Shown here one piece after another: positions 50,868 to 58,936 of a DNA stretch of 62,835 bases. Source of the stretch: UBA699 sp050261915 (GTDB lineage Bacteria; Bacillota; Clostridia; Clostridiales; Clostridiaceae); assembly GCA_050261915.1 (NCBI GenBank), contig JBLNDT010000059.1, positions 1 to 62,835 on the forward strand, written 5' to 3'. Every line of letters begins with the position of its first letter. Position 1 is the first letter of the stretch. The position numbers and the translations under genes are program-made. Under the pieces are notes generated by a model that was not told where the DNA came from, searched no databases, and saw nothing but the letters and a program-made list of their open reading frames with translations.

Positions 50868-51554
50868 TTAGTTTCGATTTTGCTTTGAATCCTTGTAATA
50901 AATATTAAGTTTTTTAAGGTTTGAACTCCAAAGATAGAGTATAAAGGGGATAAAAGCAAATAGAACAGGACCCATATTTAACATTAGTATAAAATCAAAG
51001 GTTCCATGGAGAAGCATTGGTATGATAAGGGCTCTTTTTAAGTAAACCTGTTTAAGTTCTATCTGGAGACAGAACTTTGCAAGTGAAAGGTAATAGCCCA
51101 TGGTAACTGCAAATAGCATATGGGCAGGTACAGATATAAATCCACGGAACAAACCAACATAAGGATTTGAAGCAAAGGCAAAGGCCACATAGTTTATATT
51201 TTCTGCGGTGGCAAAGCCTAGAGATGCAAATACAGCATATATTATTCCATCAAGCTTTTCATCAAAGGCAGAATTGTTAAATGCAAAAAGAAAAACTATC
51301 TTTCTCTTAACAAACTCCTCAGTTAATCCAGCAACTATAAATGCAGTAAAAGCTATACCAAGTAAACCTGCAAAGGGGTTAAAGGATATAATAATTTTTT
51401 CTAAAAATGCTGTAGGAACAACGGAAAGCATTCCTATAATAAAAATTTTAATCAACAGGAGAAGAGGTTCACGTTGAAACCTGTCAGTTAAATAAAATAT
51501 CAAAGCCAATGCTATTCCAGGAAATATGGCAATTAAAATCAAACTTGTATCCAT
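50868..51554 (-). CDS. PrsW-family intramembrane metalloprotease
   Basis: The protein has 228 residues from the ATG at 51554 with GGAGG upstream; the longer frame lacks a site. It has about seven hydrophobic helices. PrsW motifs are present: EE at 79-80 with K83 (LTEEFVKRK), VPAHMLFAV and LLHGTFDFIL. In Bacillus, PrsW cleaves the anti-sigma factor RsiW; no such substrate is encoded here. Confidence 0.87.
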   Translation of the reverse strand: MDTSLILIAIFPGIALALIFYLTDRFQREPLLLLIKIFIIGMLSVVPTAFLEKIIISFNPFAGLLGIAFTAFIVAGLTEEFVKRKIVFLFAFNNSAFDEKLDGIIYAVFASLGFATAENINYVAFAFASNPYVGLFRGFISVPAHMLFAVTMGYYLSLAKFCLQIELKQVYLKRALIIPMLLHGTFDFILMLNMGPVLFAFIPFILYLWSSNLKKLNIYYKDSKQNRN

Positions 51555-51607
51555 ATAAACCTCCAAATATCTTATGCAATATAGTATGCTCAAAACAATT
51601 ATAAGAA

Positions 51608-51631
51608 AACCTGCAGTATTTACTGCAGGTT
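51608..51631 (-). terminator. Terminator of the small membrane protein gene
   Basis: AACCTGCAG and CTGCAGGTT pair with a short loop; on the minus strand TTC and T-rich sequence follow. Confidence 0.65.
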
Positions 51632-51638
51632 CAATTAA

Positions 51639-51896
51639 TTAAGCTAAATTGTTATTTGTTTTTTTTTGCATCCATTTATCTTTGTAAAAATGAGTGTATC
51701 TGTAAAATAAATATATTAATGCAGGGGATCCATAAAGGAAAGAAACCAATAATGTTATAATAGGATTATGCTGAATCATGAATTTTATCCCTACTGCTGT
51801 CCAGCCAATCGCCCATAATATACACATAACATCAAGAACTTTGCTTAAAAAATCATTAAAAGCTTTTACCTTCTTAATTTTTGAGTTATTGCTCAA
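51639..51896 (-). CDS. Small membrane protein of unknown function
   Basis: The protein has 85 residues from a TTG with AAGGAG upstream. Two hydrophobic helices (about 20-40 and 45-65) lie between basic ends. I do not recognise a family. Confidence 0.6.
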   Translation of the reverse strand: MSNNSKIKKVKAFNDFLSKVLDVMCILWAIGWTAVGIKFMIQHNPIITLLVSFLYGSPALIYLFYRYTHFYKDKWMQKKTNNNLA

Positions 51897-52047
51897 ATCT
51901 TCATCTCCTTAAAATAAAAATAATATTCTGAATAAATAAATCCATAGATGTATAATACCATATTTGAATACTTCAGGCAATGGAAATTTGACTTTCAAAC
52001 TTCTTTTCAGTTATTATAAAATATGGAAATTAAAAGGGGGTTTTCTT

Positions 52048-52539
52048 TTGGAACTAGAAAGATTGGATGAAAAAGCAAAAAAATCCTGGATGATATCAAG
52101 GGTTATTGCTTTGATAATTGTAACAGCAGTATTAATAACCCTGCGATTAATATTTGCAGGGATTATTGGAAATAAGGCAATAATAATAAATATTGTAATT
52201 TTAATAATCATTGTATTCATGGGTATTAATGCCTTTATATATCCAAAACTTGAGTATAGTCAGTGGCAGTATAGTATAACTGAGGACAGCATTGAATTTA
52301 TTCATGGTATATTCTTTATTAAGCATACAATAATACCAATAATAAGGATTCAGCATATAAAAACAAGTCAAGGTCCTATAAATAGAAAATTTGATCTTTC
52401 AAATTTGGAAATATACACAGCAGGGGGCATGCATGAAATACCTAATTTAAACAAGGAAAAAGCTGAAAAAATATCGGATTACATTAAGGATAAAGTTCAC
52501 ATAAAGGTAACAGAGGAAAGGAAAGGAAGTGAATTATGA
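52048..52539 (+). CDS. PH-domain membrane protein (YdbS-like)
   Basis: The protein has 163 residues from the TTG at 52048, seven bases after AAAGGGGG; the frame to the left has no site. Two hydrophobic helices (about 20-60) precede a bacterial PH domain (DUF304/bPH2) with IIRIQHIKTSQGPINRKFDLS. The last codons overlap the next gene by four bases (ATGA), so the pair is co-translated. YdbS/YdbT pairs are of unknown function in Bacillus. Confidence 0.85.
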   Translation: MELERLDEKAKKSWMISRVIALIIVTAVLITLRLIFAGIIGNKAIIINIVILIIIVFMGINAFIYPKLEYSQWQYSITEDSIEFIHGIFFIKHTIIPIIRIQHIKTSQGPINRKFDLSNLEIYTAGGMHEIPNLNKEKAEKISDYIKDKVHIKVTEERKGSEL

Positions 52540-53945
52540 TTGATCCTGTAAGGAATCATTTTTCATCAGTAATTTTAAATATTGTCAGGAGCATGAAAAC
52601 ATTTTTCTTTGTGTTTGTTGCAATAATAGTAAAGCCTGAATTTAGTGATCTTTTTCTAATTGGAATAATACTTTTTATAATGTTTGTATTATCAATAATT
52701 AAATGGTATAAAACATGTTTTTATATAAAAGAAGATACCCTTATTTATGAAACAGGTGTCTTTGAGAAAAAAATACTAAAGCTTTCCATAGATAAAATCT
52801 CCACTATAGATTTTAGTCAAAATTTAGTGAACATGCTTTTTGGGACCTTCAGACTAAAAATAGACAGTGGGAGCATAACCGCAGGGAGTGCTGAAATAGA
52901 CATAGTGTTGAAAAAGAATATAGCTGTAAATATTAGAAATTCACTGCTTGGAGCAGACAGGGATGAAGCTTTTAAGGAGTATGGTAGAAGATTTTGCATA
53001 ACCAACCTAGAGCTATTAATAACAGCAATAACAAAGAACAATTTATTTATTGGAATTGGTTTGTTTTTTTCAATGTTTAATTTTTTTGACGATTTACTAA
53101 AAGGCCTTAATATTGAATTTAGTGGGGTTCTTGAAAGATTTATCAATCCAGAAAAAATAATCAGTTCTTCCATATCAGCTATAATTATTTTTCTTATTGA
53201 AGCTTTTATTGTTGTGTGGGTTATATGCATTATTTTTTCAGTAATTGCAACGGTTATAAAATTTTATAATTTTAGAGTTTATAAATCAAATAATAATATT
53301 AAGATAAAATATGGATTAATTAATACAAAGTCATATTCCTTGCCTATAAAAAATATTCATGCTGTAGTATTAAAACAAAATTTTCTGCAACAAAAACTAG
53401 GCCTATATAATATTGAGATAAGTTCAGTGGGATATGGAAATGAAGCAAATGAAGAAGCTGTACTTTATCCAATAGCTGGCAAAAAGCTCATGGAGGAAAT
53501 GATAAAGGAATTTCTCCCGGAATTTGAAATACAGCCAAAGCTTCAAAATGCTGGAATAAATACTCTTGTAAATTTTATTACGGTTCCAACAATAACAGGA
53601 ATTTTTATATGTATAGCTGCCACGGCTTTTTTTGGTAAAGCAGCAGTACTTTTTATTATTATTCCATTTATAACAGCATCAGCTTATTTGAACTATAAAC
53701 ACTCAGCCTTAGGCTATAATGAAGAGACTTTTGTATCCAGTTCCGGAGGGTTCAACAGAAAAATACATATGGTAAAAATGAAGAGTGTTCAATCAGCAGC
53801 TATACATACAAATCCATTTCAAAGGAAGAAAGGTATAGGCAATTATCTTATCCACTATTATTCTAGTAAACTTGGAGAGGTAATAAAAATTAAAAATATA
53901 TCTGATTCATTTTTTAATGAAATAAATTCTATTATATTAAAATAG
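52536..53945 (+). CDS. PH-domain membrane protein (YdbT-like)
   Basis: The protein has 469 residues. It contains repeats of hydrophobic pairs followed by bPH2 domains: SIDKISTIDFSQNLVNMLFG (about 90-110), LPIKNIHAVVLKQNFLQQKLG (middle) and HMVKMKSVQSAAIHTNPFQ (C-terminal). It is the larger partner of the preceding gene. Confidence 0.85.
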   Translation: MIDPVRNHFSSVILNIVRSMKTFFFVFVAIIVKPEFSDLFLIGIILFIMFVLSIIKWYKTCFYIKEDTLIYETGVFEKKILKLSIDKISTIDFSQNLVNMLFGTFRLKIDSGSITAGSAEIDIVLKKNIAVNIRNSLLGADRDEAFKEYGRRFCITNLELLITAITKNNLFIGIGLFFSMFNFFDDLLKGLNIEFSGVLERFINPEKIISSSISAIIIFLIEAFIVVWVICIIFSVIATVIKFYNFRVYKSNNNIKIKYGLINTKSYSLPIKNIHAVVLKQNFLQQKLGLYNIEISSVGYGNEANEEAVLYPIAGKKLMEEMIKEFLPEFEIQPKLQNAGINTLVNFITVPTITGIFICIAATAFFGKAAVLFIIIPFITASAYLNYKHSALGYNEETFVSSSGGFNRKIHMVKMKSVQSAAIHTNPFQRKKGIGNYLIHYYSSKLGEVIKIKNISDSFFNEINSIILK

Positions 53946-54006
53946 TAAGCAAAAGATGTTCATTTGAGTATATTGAATATGAAAGTATTTTTAAGAAGGT
54001 AAAGTA

Positions 54007-55152
54007 TTGCTGATTTATGTAGTAAAATCAGGAGATTCAATATGGAAGGTCGGAAGGAGATTTGGGATACCACCTCAGAGAATTACAGCTGCGAATGGAA
54101 TCTATTCAGGGAAGCTTGCAGTTGGGCAAAGTCTTATTATACCTATAGGGGGTATGCCAAAATCATATGGAACTATTGAAGCAAACGGGTTTATCCAGCC
54201 CTCAAACCCTGAAAGAGAAAGAAGTGTACTTGATAAGGCAGCAGGAAGCCTTACCTATGTTACACCATTTAGTCACCATGTAAATCCAGATGGAAGTATT
54301 ACTCCTTTAAATCTTGGAGCCATACCTAGAAGTGCTGCAGCAAAAGGAGCGGCATTGCTCCTTTCAGTAACAAATATAACTGGTACCTCTGGGGCAAACT
54401 TCAACACAAAGCTTATTGATACCATATTAAACAGCCAAAGGCTTAAAAACAATCTCATAGGAAACATTTTAAGGGAGCTTGGAAGACTTGGATATAAGGG
54501 TGTAATAATAGACTTTGAAAAGATATCTCCTGTTAATAGGTACAAGTACAATGAGTTTTTAAGAGAACTTGCAGGACGGCTCCACCCAAGATACCTCCTA
54601 GGTACTGCACTTGCTCCAAAAACCTCAGATACAACTGGGGGTGCCTGGCATGGGGCTCATGATTATAGGGCACACGGGGCAGTTGCAGACTTTGTGGTTA
54701 TAATGACTTATGAGTGGGGATGGTCCGGTGGTCCCCCAATGGCGGTTGCACCCATAGATCAGGTACGAAAGGTTCTAAACTATGCAGTATCAGTTATACC
54801 AAGAAAGAAAATTATGATGGGGATACCTCTATACGGGTATGATTGGACATTGCCCTATGTACCAGGCGGTAAATTTGCAGAATCCATTGGTAATCAGCAG
54901 GCAATAGACAGAGCAATAACAGAAAATGTAGCTATAAGCTATGATGTAAAATCCCAGTCACCACATTATGAGTACACAGGCAGAGATAAGAAACGGCATG
55001 TGGTTTGGTTTGAGGATGCTAGAAGTGTTCAGGAAAAATACAGGCTGGCAGCTTCCTATGGACTAAGAGGAGTCAGCTATTGGGCGCTAGGAAAGGACTT
55101 CCCTCAAAACTGGTATGTACTAAACAACATGTTTAATATAAGAAAGCGATGA
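54007..55152 (+). CDS. LysM-GH18 glycosidase (YaaH/SleL-like)
   Basis: The protein has 381 residues from a TTG. One LysM domain (2-48, YVVKSGDSIWKVGRRFGI) is followed by a glycoside hydrolase 18 domain, whose catalytic Glu is in GVIIDFEKI; VIMTYEWGW and GVSYWALGKDFPQNW are further active-site blocks. There is no signal peptide. In Bacillus, SleL/YaaH is a spore coat or cortex-fragment lytic N-acetylglucosaminidase. A spore germination role is therefore likely. Confidence 0.9.
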   Translation: MLIYVVKSGDSIWKVGRRFGIPPQRITAANGIYSGKLAVGQSLIIPIGGMPKSYGTIEANGFIQPSNPERERSVLDKAAGSLTYVTPFSHHVNPDGSITPLNLGAIPRSAAAKGAALLLSVTNITGTSGANFNTKLIDTILNSQRLKNNLIGNILRELGRLGYKGVIIDFEKISPVNRYKYNEFLRELAGRLHPRYLLGTALAPKTSDTTGGAWHGAHDYRAHGAVADFVVIMTYEWGWSGGPPMAVAPIDQVRKVLNYAVSVIPRKKIMMGIPLYGYDWTLPYVPGGKFAESIGNQQAIDRAITENVAISYDVKSQSPHYEYTGRDKKRHVVWFEDARSVQEKYRLAASYGLRGVSYWALGKDFPQNWYVLNNMFNIRKR

Positions 55153-55153
55153 T

Positions 55154-55190
55154 AATAAACCTTGGCAAAATCCAAGGTTTATTTTATTAG
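55154..55190 (+). terminator. Terminator of the LysM-GH18 gene
   Basis: AATAAACCTTGG and CCAAGGTTTATT form a twelve-base stem with a CAAAAT loop, followed by TTATTA. It is nearly the same as the terminator at 56334. Confidence 0.9.
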
Positions 55191-55291
55191 ATGAGACTCA
55201 ACACTTTTGGCTTATATTGAGTATTGTATCTGATATTCAAAATGGTATAATCTTATTTAAAAGCTAAACGAAAAAATAAGGGGGAAATAAA

Positions 55292-56323
55292 TTGATACCT
55301 AATATTAGTATTATTGTACCTATATATAATTGTGAGATGAATTTAAGCAAAACTTTGGACTCTATTTTAAATCAAACATTGGAAAACATTGAAATTTTAC
55401 TTGTGGATGCTGGATCTACAGATGGAAGCAGAAAAATAATGGAGACATACAAGGAGAAAGATCCAAGAATTAAATTGCTAATTCAAGAAAATATAGAAGT
55501 TAACAATGCGATAAATTCAGGTATAGCTGAAGCCAGTGGAAATTACATAGGGATTGTTTATCCAAATGACTTGGTAGACAAAAACATGTATGAAATAATG
55601 TGCAATGAAGGTATTCAAAGTGACTGCGAAACAGTTATCTGTGATTTTAACAACAGCTTATCTTATGTGAAAGCATTAAAAAATAGAGAAGTTGCGGAAG
55701 ATAATTTAGTTTTTGACAGACCTTTAATATTAAGTGAGATTTGTGCTGAATTGCTAATGGAAGGATATATTCCTTCATTATGTAATAAAATATATAAGAA
55801 AACTATGCTTATTAACAACAACATTTTTTTAAGAAAAGAGGACAATCTACCAGAAGATTTATTATTCAATTTTGAAGTGATTAATGCTTCTGAAAAGATT
55901 GTATATATACCTGAGAAATTTTATTATTATGGGGATACAAAAGAAATTCTAAATCAGGAATATTCTAAAAATGTTTTTGAGGATTCAGTTAAACTATATG
56001 AATGTAAATTAAAGTACTATAATCTTTGGAATATTAAATCGGAAGAAATAAGATTAAGAATGGTTTTAGATTTTATGAGGTCTATTAGACACTCAATTGC
56101 TAATATTTTTGATACACGAAATAAGGATGGTTTTTTTCAAAAAACAAATTATGTTTACGTCGTTGTAAATGATCCATTAGTTATAAATAGTTATCAAGAT
56201 TATAAAAAATTTAATTTAGAAAATAATTTGGATAAATCGGAAAAGTGGGTCTATAAGAAAATAGGATCAAAGTCAATATTTCTTTTGTCACTATTTTATA
56301 ACTTCTCAAATAAAGAAAAATAA
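55292..56323 (+). CDS. Family 2 glycosyltransferase
   Basis: The protein has 343 residues from a TTG with AAGGGGG upstream. A GT-A domain fills the first half: SIIVPIYNCEMNLSKTLDSI, then LLVDAGSTDGS. The usual metal-binding DxD is replaced by YPNDLVDK, so the metal site looks altered. The gene is more AT-rich than its neighbours and lies between two near-identical terminators. A role in cell-surface or spore-surface glycan synthesis is possible; no acceptor is known. Confidence 0.83.
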   Translation: MIPNISIIVPIYNCEMNLSKTLDSILNQTLENIEILLVDAGSTDGSRKIMETYKEKDPRIKLLIQENIEVNNAINSGIAEASGNYIGIVYPNDLVDKNMYEIMCNEGIQSDCETVICDFNNSLSYVKALKNREVAEDNLVFDRPLILSEICAELLMEGYIPSLCNKIYKKTMLINNNIFLRKEDNLPEDLLFNFEVINASEKIVYIPEKFYYYGDTKEILNQEYSKNVFEDSVKLYECKLKYYNLWNIKSEEIRLRMVLDFMRSIRHSIANIFDTRNKDGFFQKTNYVYVVVNDPLVINSYQDYKKFNLENNLDKSEKWVYKKIGSKSIFLLSLFYNFSNKEK

Positions 56324-56333
56324 AACTTATTGT

Positions 56334-56365
56334 ATAAACCTTGGGAAACCAAGGTTTATTTTATT
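56334..56365 (+). terminator. Terminator of the glycosyltransferase gene
   Basis: ATAAACCTTGG and CCAAGGTTTAT form an eleven-base stem with a GAAA tetraloop, followed by TTTATT. It ends at the -35 of the next promoter. Confidence 0.9.
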
Positions 56366-56392
56366 GACATTAAGGATTGATAAGAATATAAT
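56364..56392 (+). promoter_or_regulatory. Promoter of the NAD-salvage operon
   Basis: TTGACA (56364-56369) and TATAAT (56387-56392) have a 17-base spacer; both elements match consensus. Confidence 0.9.
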
Positions 56393-56416
56393 GATATTAA
56401 CAAAGTGATAATATCA
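56392..56416. promoter_or_regulatory. Candidate NrtR operator
   Basis: TGATATTA (56392-56399) and TAATATCA (56409-56416) are perfect inverted arms with a nine-base spacer, directly after the -10, where a bound repressor would block transcription. NrtR is known to bind palindromes of about 21-23 bases near its targets. Confidence 0.6.
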
Positions 56417-56441
56417 AATCAATAATAAATGAGGTGTAATC

Positions 56442-57344
56442 ATGGAAGATTTTTTTAAGAATAAACAGGGATTAACAGAGGATGAATTTTTAAAAGAGTA
56501 CAATCCGGAAATATATAAAAAACCTTCTTTTACTGTAGATATGCTCATATTTACCGTGATGGAAGAAGAAAAAGAAAATTACAGAAGGCTTCCTAAAAAA
56601 TCCTTAAAAATCCTTTTAGTTAAAAGGGGGGATCACCCATATCTCGGGAAATGGGCCCTTCCTGGAGGCTTTATATCTGTTGAGGAAGGATTGGATGATG
56701 CAGCCAACCGTGTTTTAAGAAATGAAACCAATATTCAGGACATTTACATGGAGCAGCTATATACTTTTGGAGAGGTTCATAGAGACCCAAGGACAAGGGT
56801 TATAAGCACTTCCTACATGGCACTAATTGACTATAAATCCCTTAACATTAAAGCTGGCAATGATGAGGAGGAAGCAAGCTGGTTTAATATTGATTACAAA
56901 ATAATTGAAGAAAAAAGAGAAATAGTGGAAAACGATATTATTTATGAGGAAATTGTAGAAATAAAGCTTTGGGATAAGGAACATGAATTATCTGCAAAGA
57001 TAAAAATAACAGAAAACTCAAAGGGAAAGGTAACCAGGGATATTATTGAAGCCTCAGGAATAGGCTTCGATCATGGAAAGATTATTGGATATGCAGTGGA
57101 AAGACTTAGAAATAAAATAGAATATACCAGCCTTGCCTTTAACCTTATGCCAAAACTATTTACATTAACTGAACTTCAGCAGGTTTATGAAGTTATTCTG
57201 GGAAAAGAGCTATTGGCTGCGGCCTTTAGACGAAAGGTTTCCAATATGGTTATTGAAACAAATCAATTTACAAAGGATGTTGGTCATAGACCATCAAAGC
57301 TGTTTAGATACAACCAGGGCTGGAATAGAAATATAATTTTTTAA
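56442..57344 (+). CDS. nrtR: NrtR-type Nudix-domain transcriptional regulator
   Basis: The protein has 300 residues: an N-terminal Nudix fold (about 30-170) and a C-terminal winged helix (about 220-295, FTLTELQQVYEVILGKEL). The Nudix box is degenerate: after G76-x5-E82-x7-R90 the expected E is V91, the next E is N94, and G is N97. Loss of these residues is typical of NrtR, a regulator that binds ADP-ribose rather than hydrolysing a Nudix substrate. It heads an operon with pnuC and nadR, which fits control of NAD synthesis. Confidence 0.88.
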   Translation: MEDFFKNKQGLTEDEFLKEYNPEIYKKPSFTVDMLIFTVMEEEKENYRRLPKKSLKILLVKRGDHPYLGKWALPGGFISVEEGLDDAANRVLRNETNIQDIYMEQLYTFGEVHRDPRTRVISTSYMALIDYKSLNIKAGNDEEEASWFNIDYKIIEEKREIVENDIIYEEIVEIKLWDKEHELSAKIKITENSKGKVTRDIIEASGIGFDHGKIIGYAVERLRNKIEYTSLAFNLMPKLFTLTELQQVYEVILGKELLAAAFRRKVSNMVIETNQFTKDVGHRPSKLFRYNQGWNRNIIF

Positions 57345-57360
57345 GACAGGGGTGAATCAA

Positions 57361-57948
57361 ATGAGTTTATTAGATTGGTTTGGACTTATAACAGGGGTAT
57401 TATGTGTCTATCTCATAGTAAAGGAAAATGATTTTAATTGGTTAATAGGCATTGTTAATTCAGTTATTTTATTATTTGTGTTTTTAAAGGGTAACTTATA
57501 TGCACAGGTTGGCTTGCAGGCATTGTATGTTGTGGAAGGTTTTTTTGGCTGGTACAAGTGGATTCAAAGGGACAAAGTAACAAAGGAAAAGATAATAAAA
57601 ATAAACAAGATATCTACAGCAAATATAGTTTTATGTGCAGCAATTGAAGTTATAGGAGTGATAGCTCTATACTACTTATTTAAGAATACTCAGGATGCTG
57701 CACCATTTCTTGACAGTTTAATAACAGTATCAAGTATACTAGCTGAACTTATGCTATGCTGGAAGCTTTATGAGAGTTGGTTAGTGTATTTAATAACTGA
57801 TTTTGTATCTATCGGTTTGTTAATATCCCAAGGAATGTACATTACCACAGGAACATACGTAGCCCTCTCCCTCTTATGCTTAATGGGGCTTAGGGAGTGG
57901 TACAAGTCTCTGCCTAAGAAGGGAGAAGCAGCATGCGAATTGGATTAA
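57361..57948 (+). CDS. pnuC: Nicotinamide riboside transporter PnuC
   Basis: The protein has 195 residues from the ATG at 57361 (AGGGGTG upstream). It has about seven hydrophobic helices with the PnuC blocks NLYAQVGLQALYVVEGFFGW and PFLDSLITVSSILAELMLC. It carries nicotinamide riboside through the membrane by facilitated diffusion, trapped by phosphorylation by the following NadR kinase domain. Its last 16 bases overlap nadR. Confidence 0.93.
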   Translation: MSLLDWFGLITGVLCVYLIVKENDFNWLIGIVNSVILLFVFLKGNLYAQVGLQALYVVEGFFGWYKWIQRDKVTKEKIIKINKISTANIVLCAAIEVIGVIALYYLFKNTQDAAPFLDSLITVSSILAELMLCWKLYESWLVYLITDFVSIGLLISQGMYITTGTYVALSLLCLMGLREWYKSLPKKGEAACELD

Positions 57949-58910
57949 TAATTGGCAAGTTCATGCCCATGACTAAAGGACATATTGGTTTAATAGAATT
58001 CGGACTTGAAAATTGTGATAAGCTGATTGTTGCAGTATGTTCAATAAAAAGTGAACCAATAGATGGAGAATTAAGATTCAATTGGGTTAAAAAGCATTTT
58101 TACAATAACAGCAAGGTTGAAGTTGTGCATATTACAAGGGAAGACCTGCCAAATTCCTCCGTATCAAGCAGATACATATCTAAAATTTGGGGGGCATATT
58201 TAAAGGAGTTGTTTCCAGAAGTGAATATAATATTTGCATCGGAAAAGTATGGTGAATATGTGGCGGAGTATATGAATATCGATTATATGTTGTTTGACGT
58301 GGAAAGAAAAATAATACCAATATCTGCAACAATGATAAGAGAAAATCCCTATGAAAATTGGGATTACATACCAGAGGTTGTAAAACCCTATTATGTAAAG
58401 AGAATTTGTATATTTGGACCTGATTCCTGTGGCAAAAGCACCTTAACCATAGATTTGGCTAAGCATTATAAGACCACCTTTGTTCCTGAACTTGCAAGAT
58501 CCATGTTTGAATGGAGCAGTCTTTTAATTGAAGATTTGAACATGAATCATCTTGAGCAGTTTGCAAAAATGCAGTATGAGGCAGTAAATTCCATGACGTA
58601 TTTTGCAAACAAGATTCTATTTTGTGATAGTGACAATATTACCACTCAGATTTATTCCGAGGTTTACTGCGAATTCGTAAGTGAAGATGTGAAAAAGTAT
58701 GAAATGAATTATGATTTGTTCTTGTTCCTGGACATTGATACTCCATATATTGAAGAGGAACAACGTAATTTGGGTAATAGAAGAAAAGAGATGCGCCAAA
58801 GGTTTATAGAGGCTTTAGAGGAGCGGTCAATTAAATATGTTCTTATTAATGGTTCATGGGAAGAAAGATTTAGCAAGGCTGTTAAAGCGATAGATAATAT
58901 TATAAAATGA
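57933..58910 (+). CDS. nadR: NadR-type NMN adenylyltransferase and ribosylnicotinamide kinase
   Basis: The protein has 325 residues with two domains. The N-terminal nucleotidyltransferase has GKFMPMTKGHI (8-18) and ISATMIRENP; the C-terminal kinase has the P-loop GPDSCGKST (162-170). No helix-turn-helix is present, so unlike the enterobacterial NadR it does not regulate. It converts nicotinamide riboside to NMN and NMN to NAD. It completes the operon begun by nrtR. Confidence 0.93.
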   Translation: MRIGLIIGKFMPMTKGHIGLIEFGLENCDKLIVAVCSIKSEPIDGELRFNWVKKHFYNNSKVEVVHITREDLPNSSVSSRYISKIWGAYLKELFPEVNIIFASEKYGEYVAEYMNIDYMLFDVERKIIPISATMIRENPYENWDYIPEVVKPYYVKRICIFGPDSCGKSTLTIDLAKHYKTTFVPELARSMFEWSSLLIEDLNMNHLEQFAKMQYEAVNSMTYFANKILFCDSDNITTQIYSEVYCEFVSEDVKKYEMNYDLFLFLDIDTPYIEEEQRNLGNRRKEMRQRFIEALEERSIKYVLINGSWEERFSKAVKAIDNIIK

Positions 58911-58936
58911 AAAAATGCTGCCAAGGCAGCATTTTT
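58911..58936. terminator. Bidirectional terminator between nadR and the FtsX-like gene
   Basis: AAAAATGCTGCC and GGCAGCATTTTT form a long stem around AA, with A- and T-runs on the outer ends. Confidence 0.88.
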
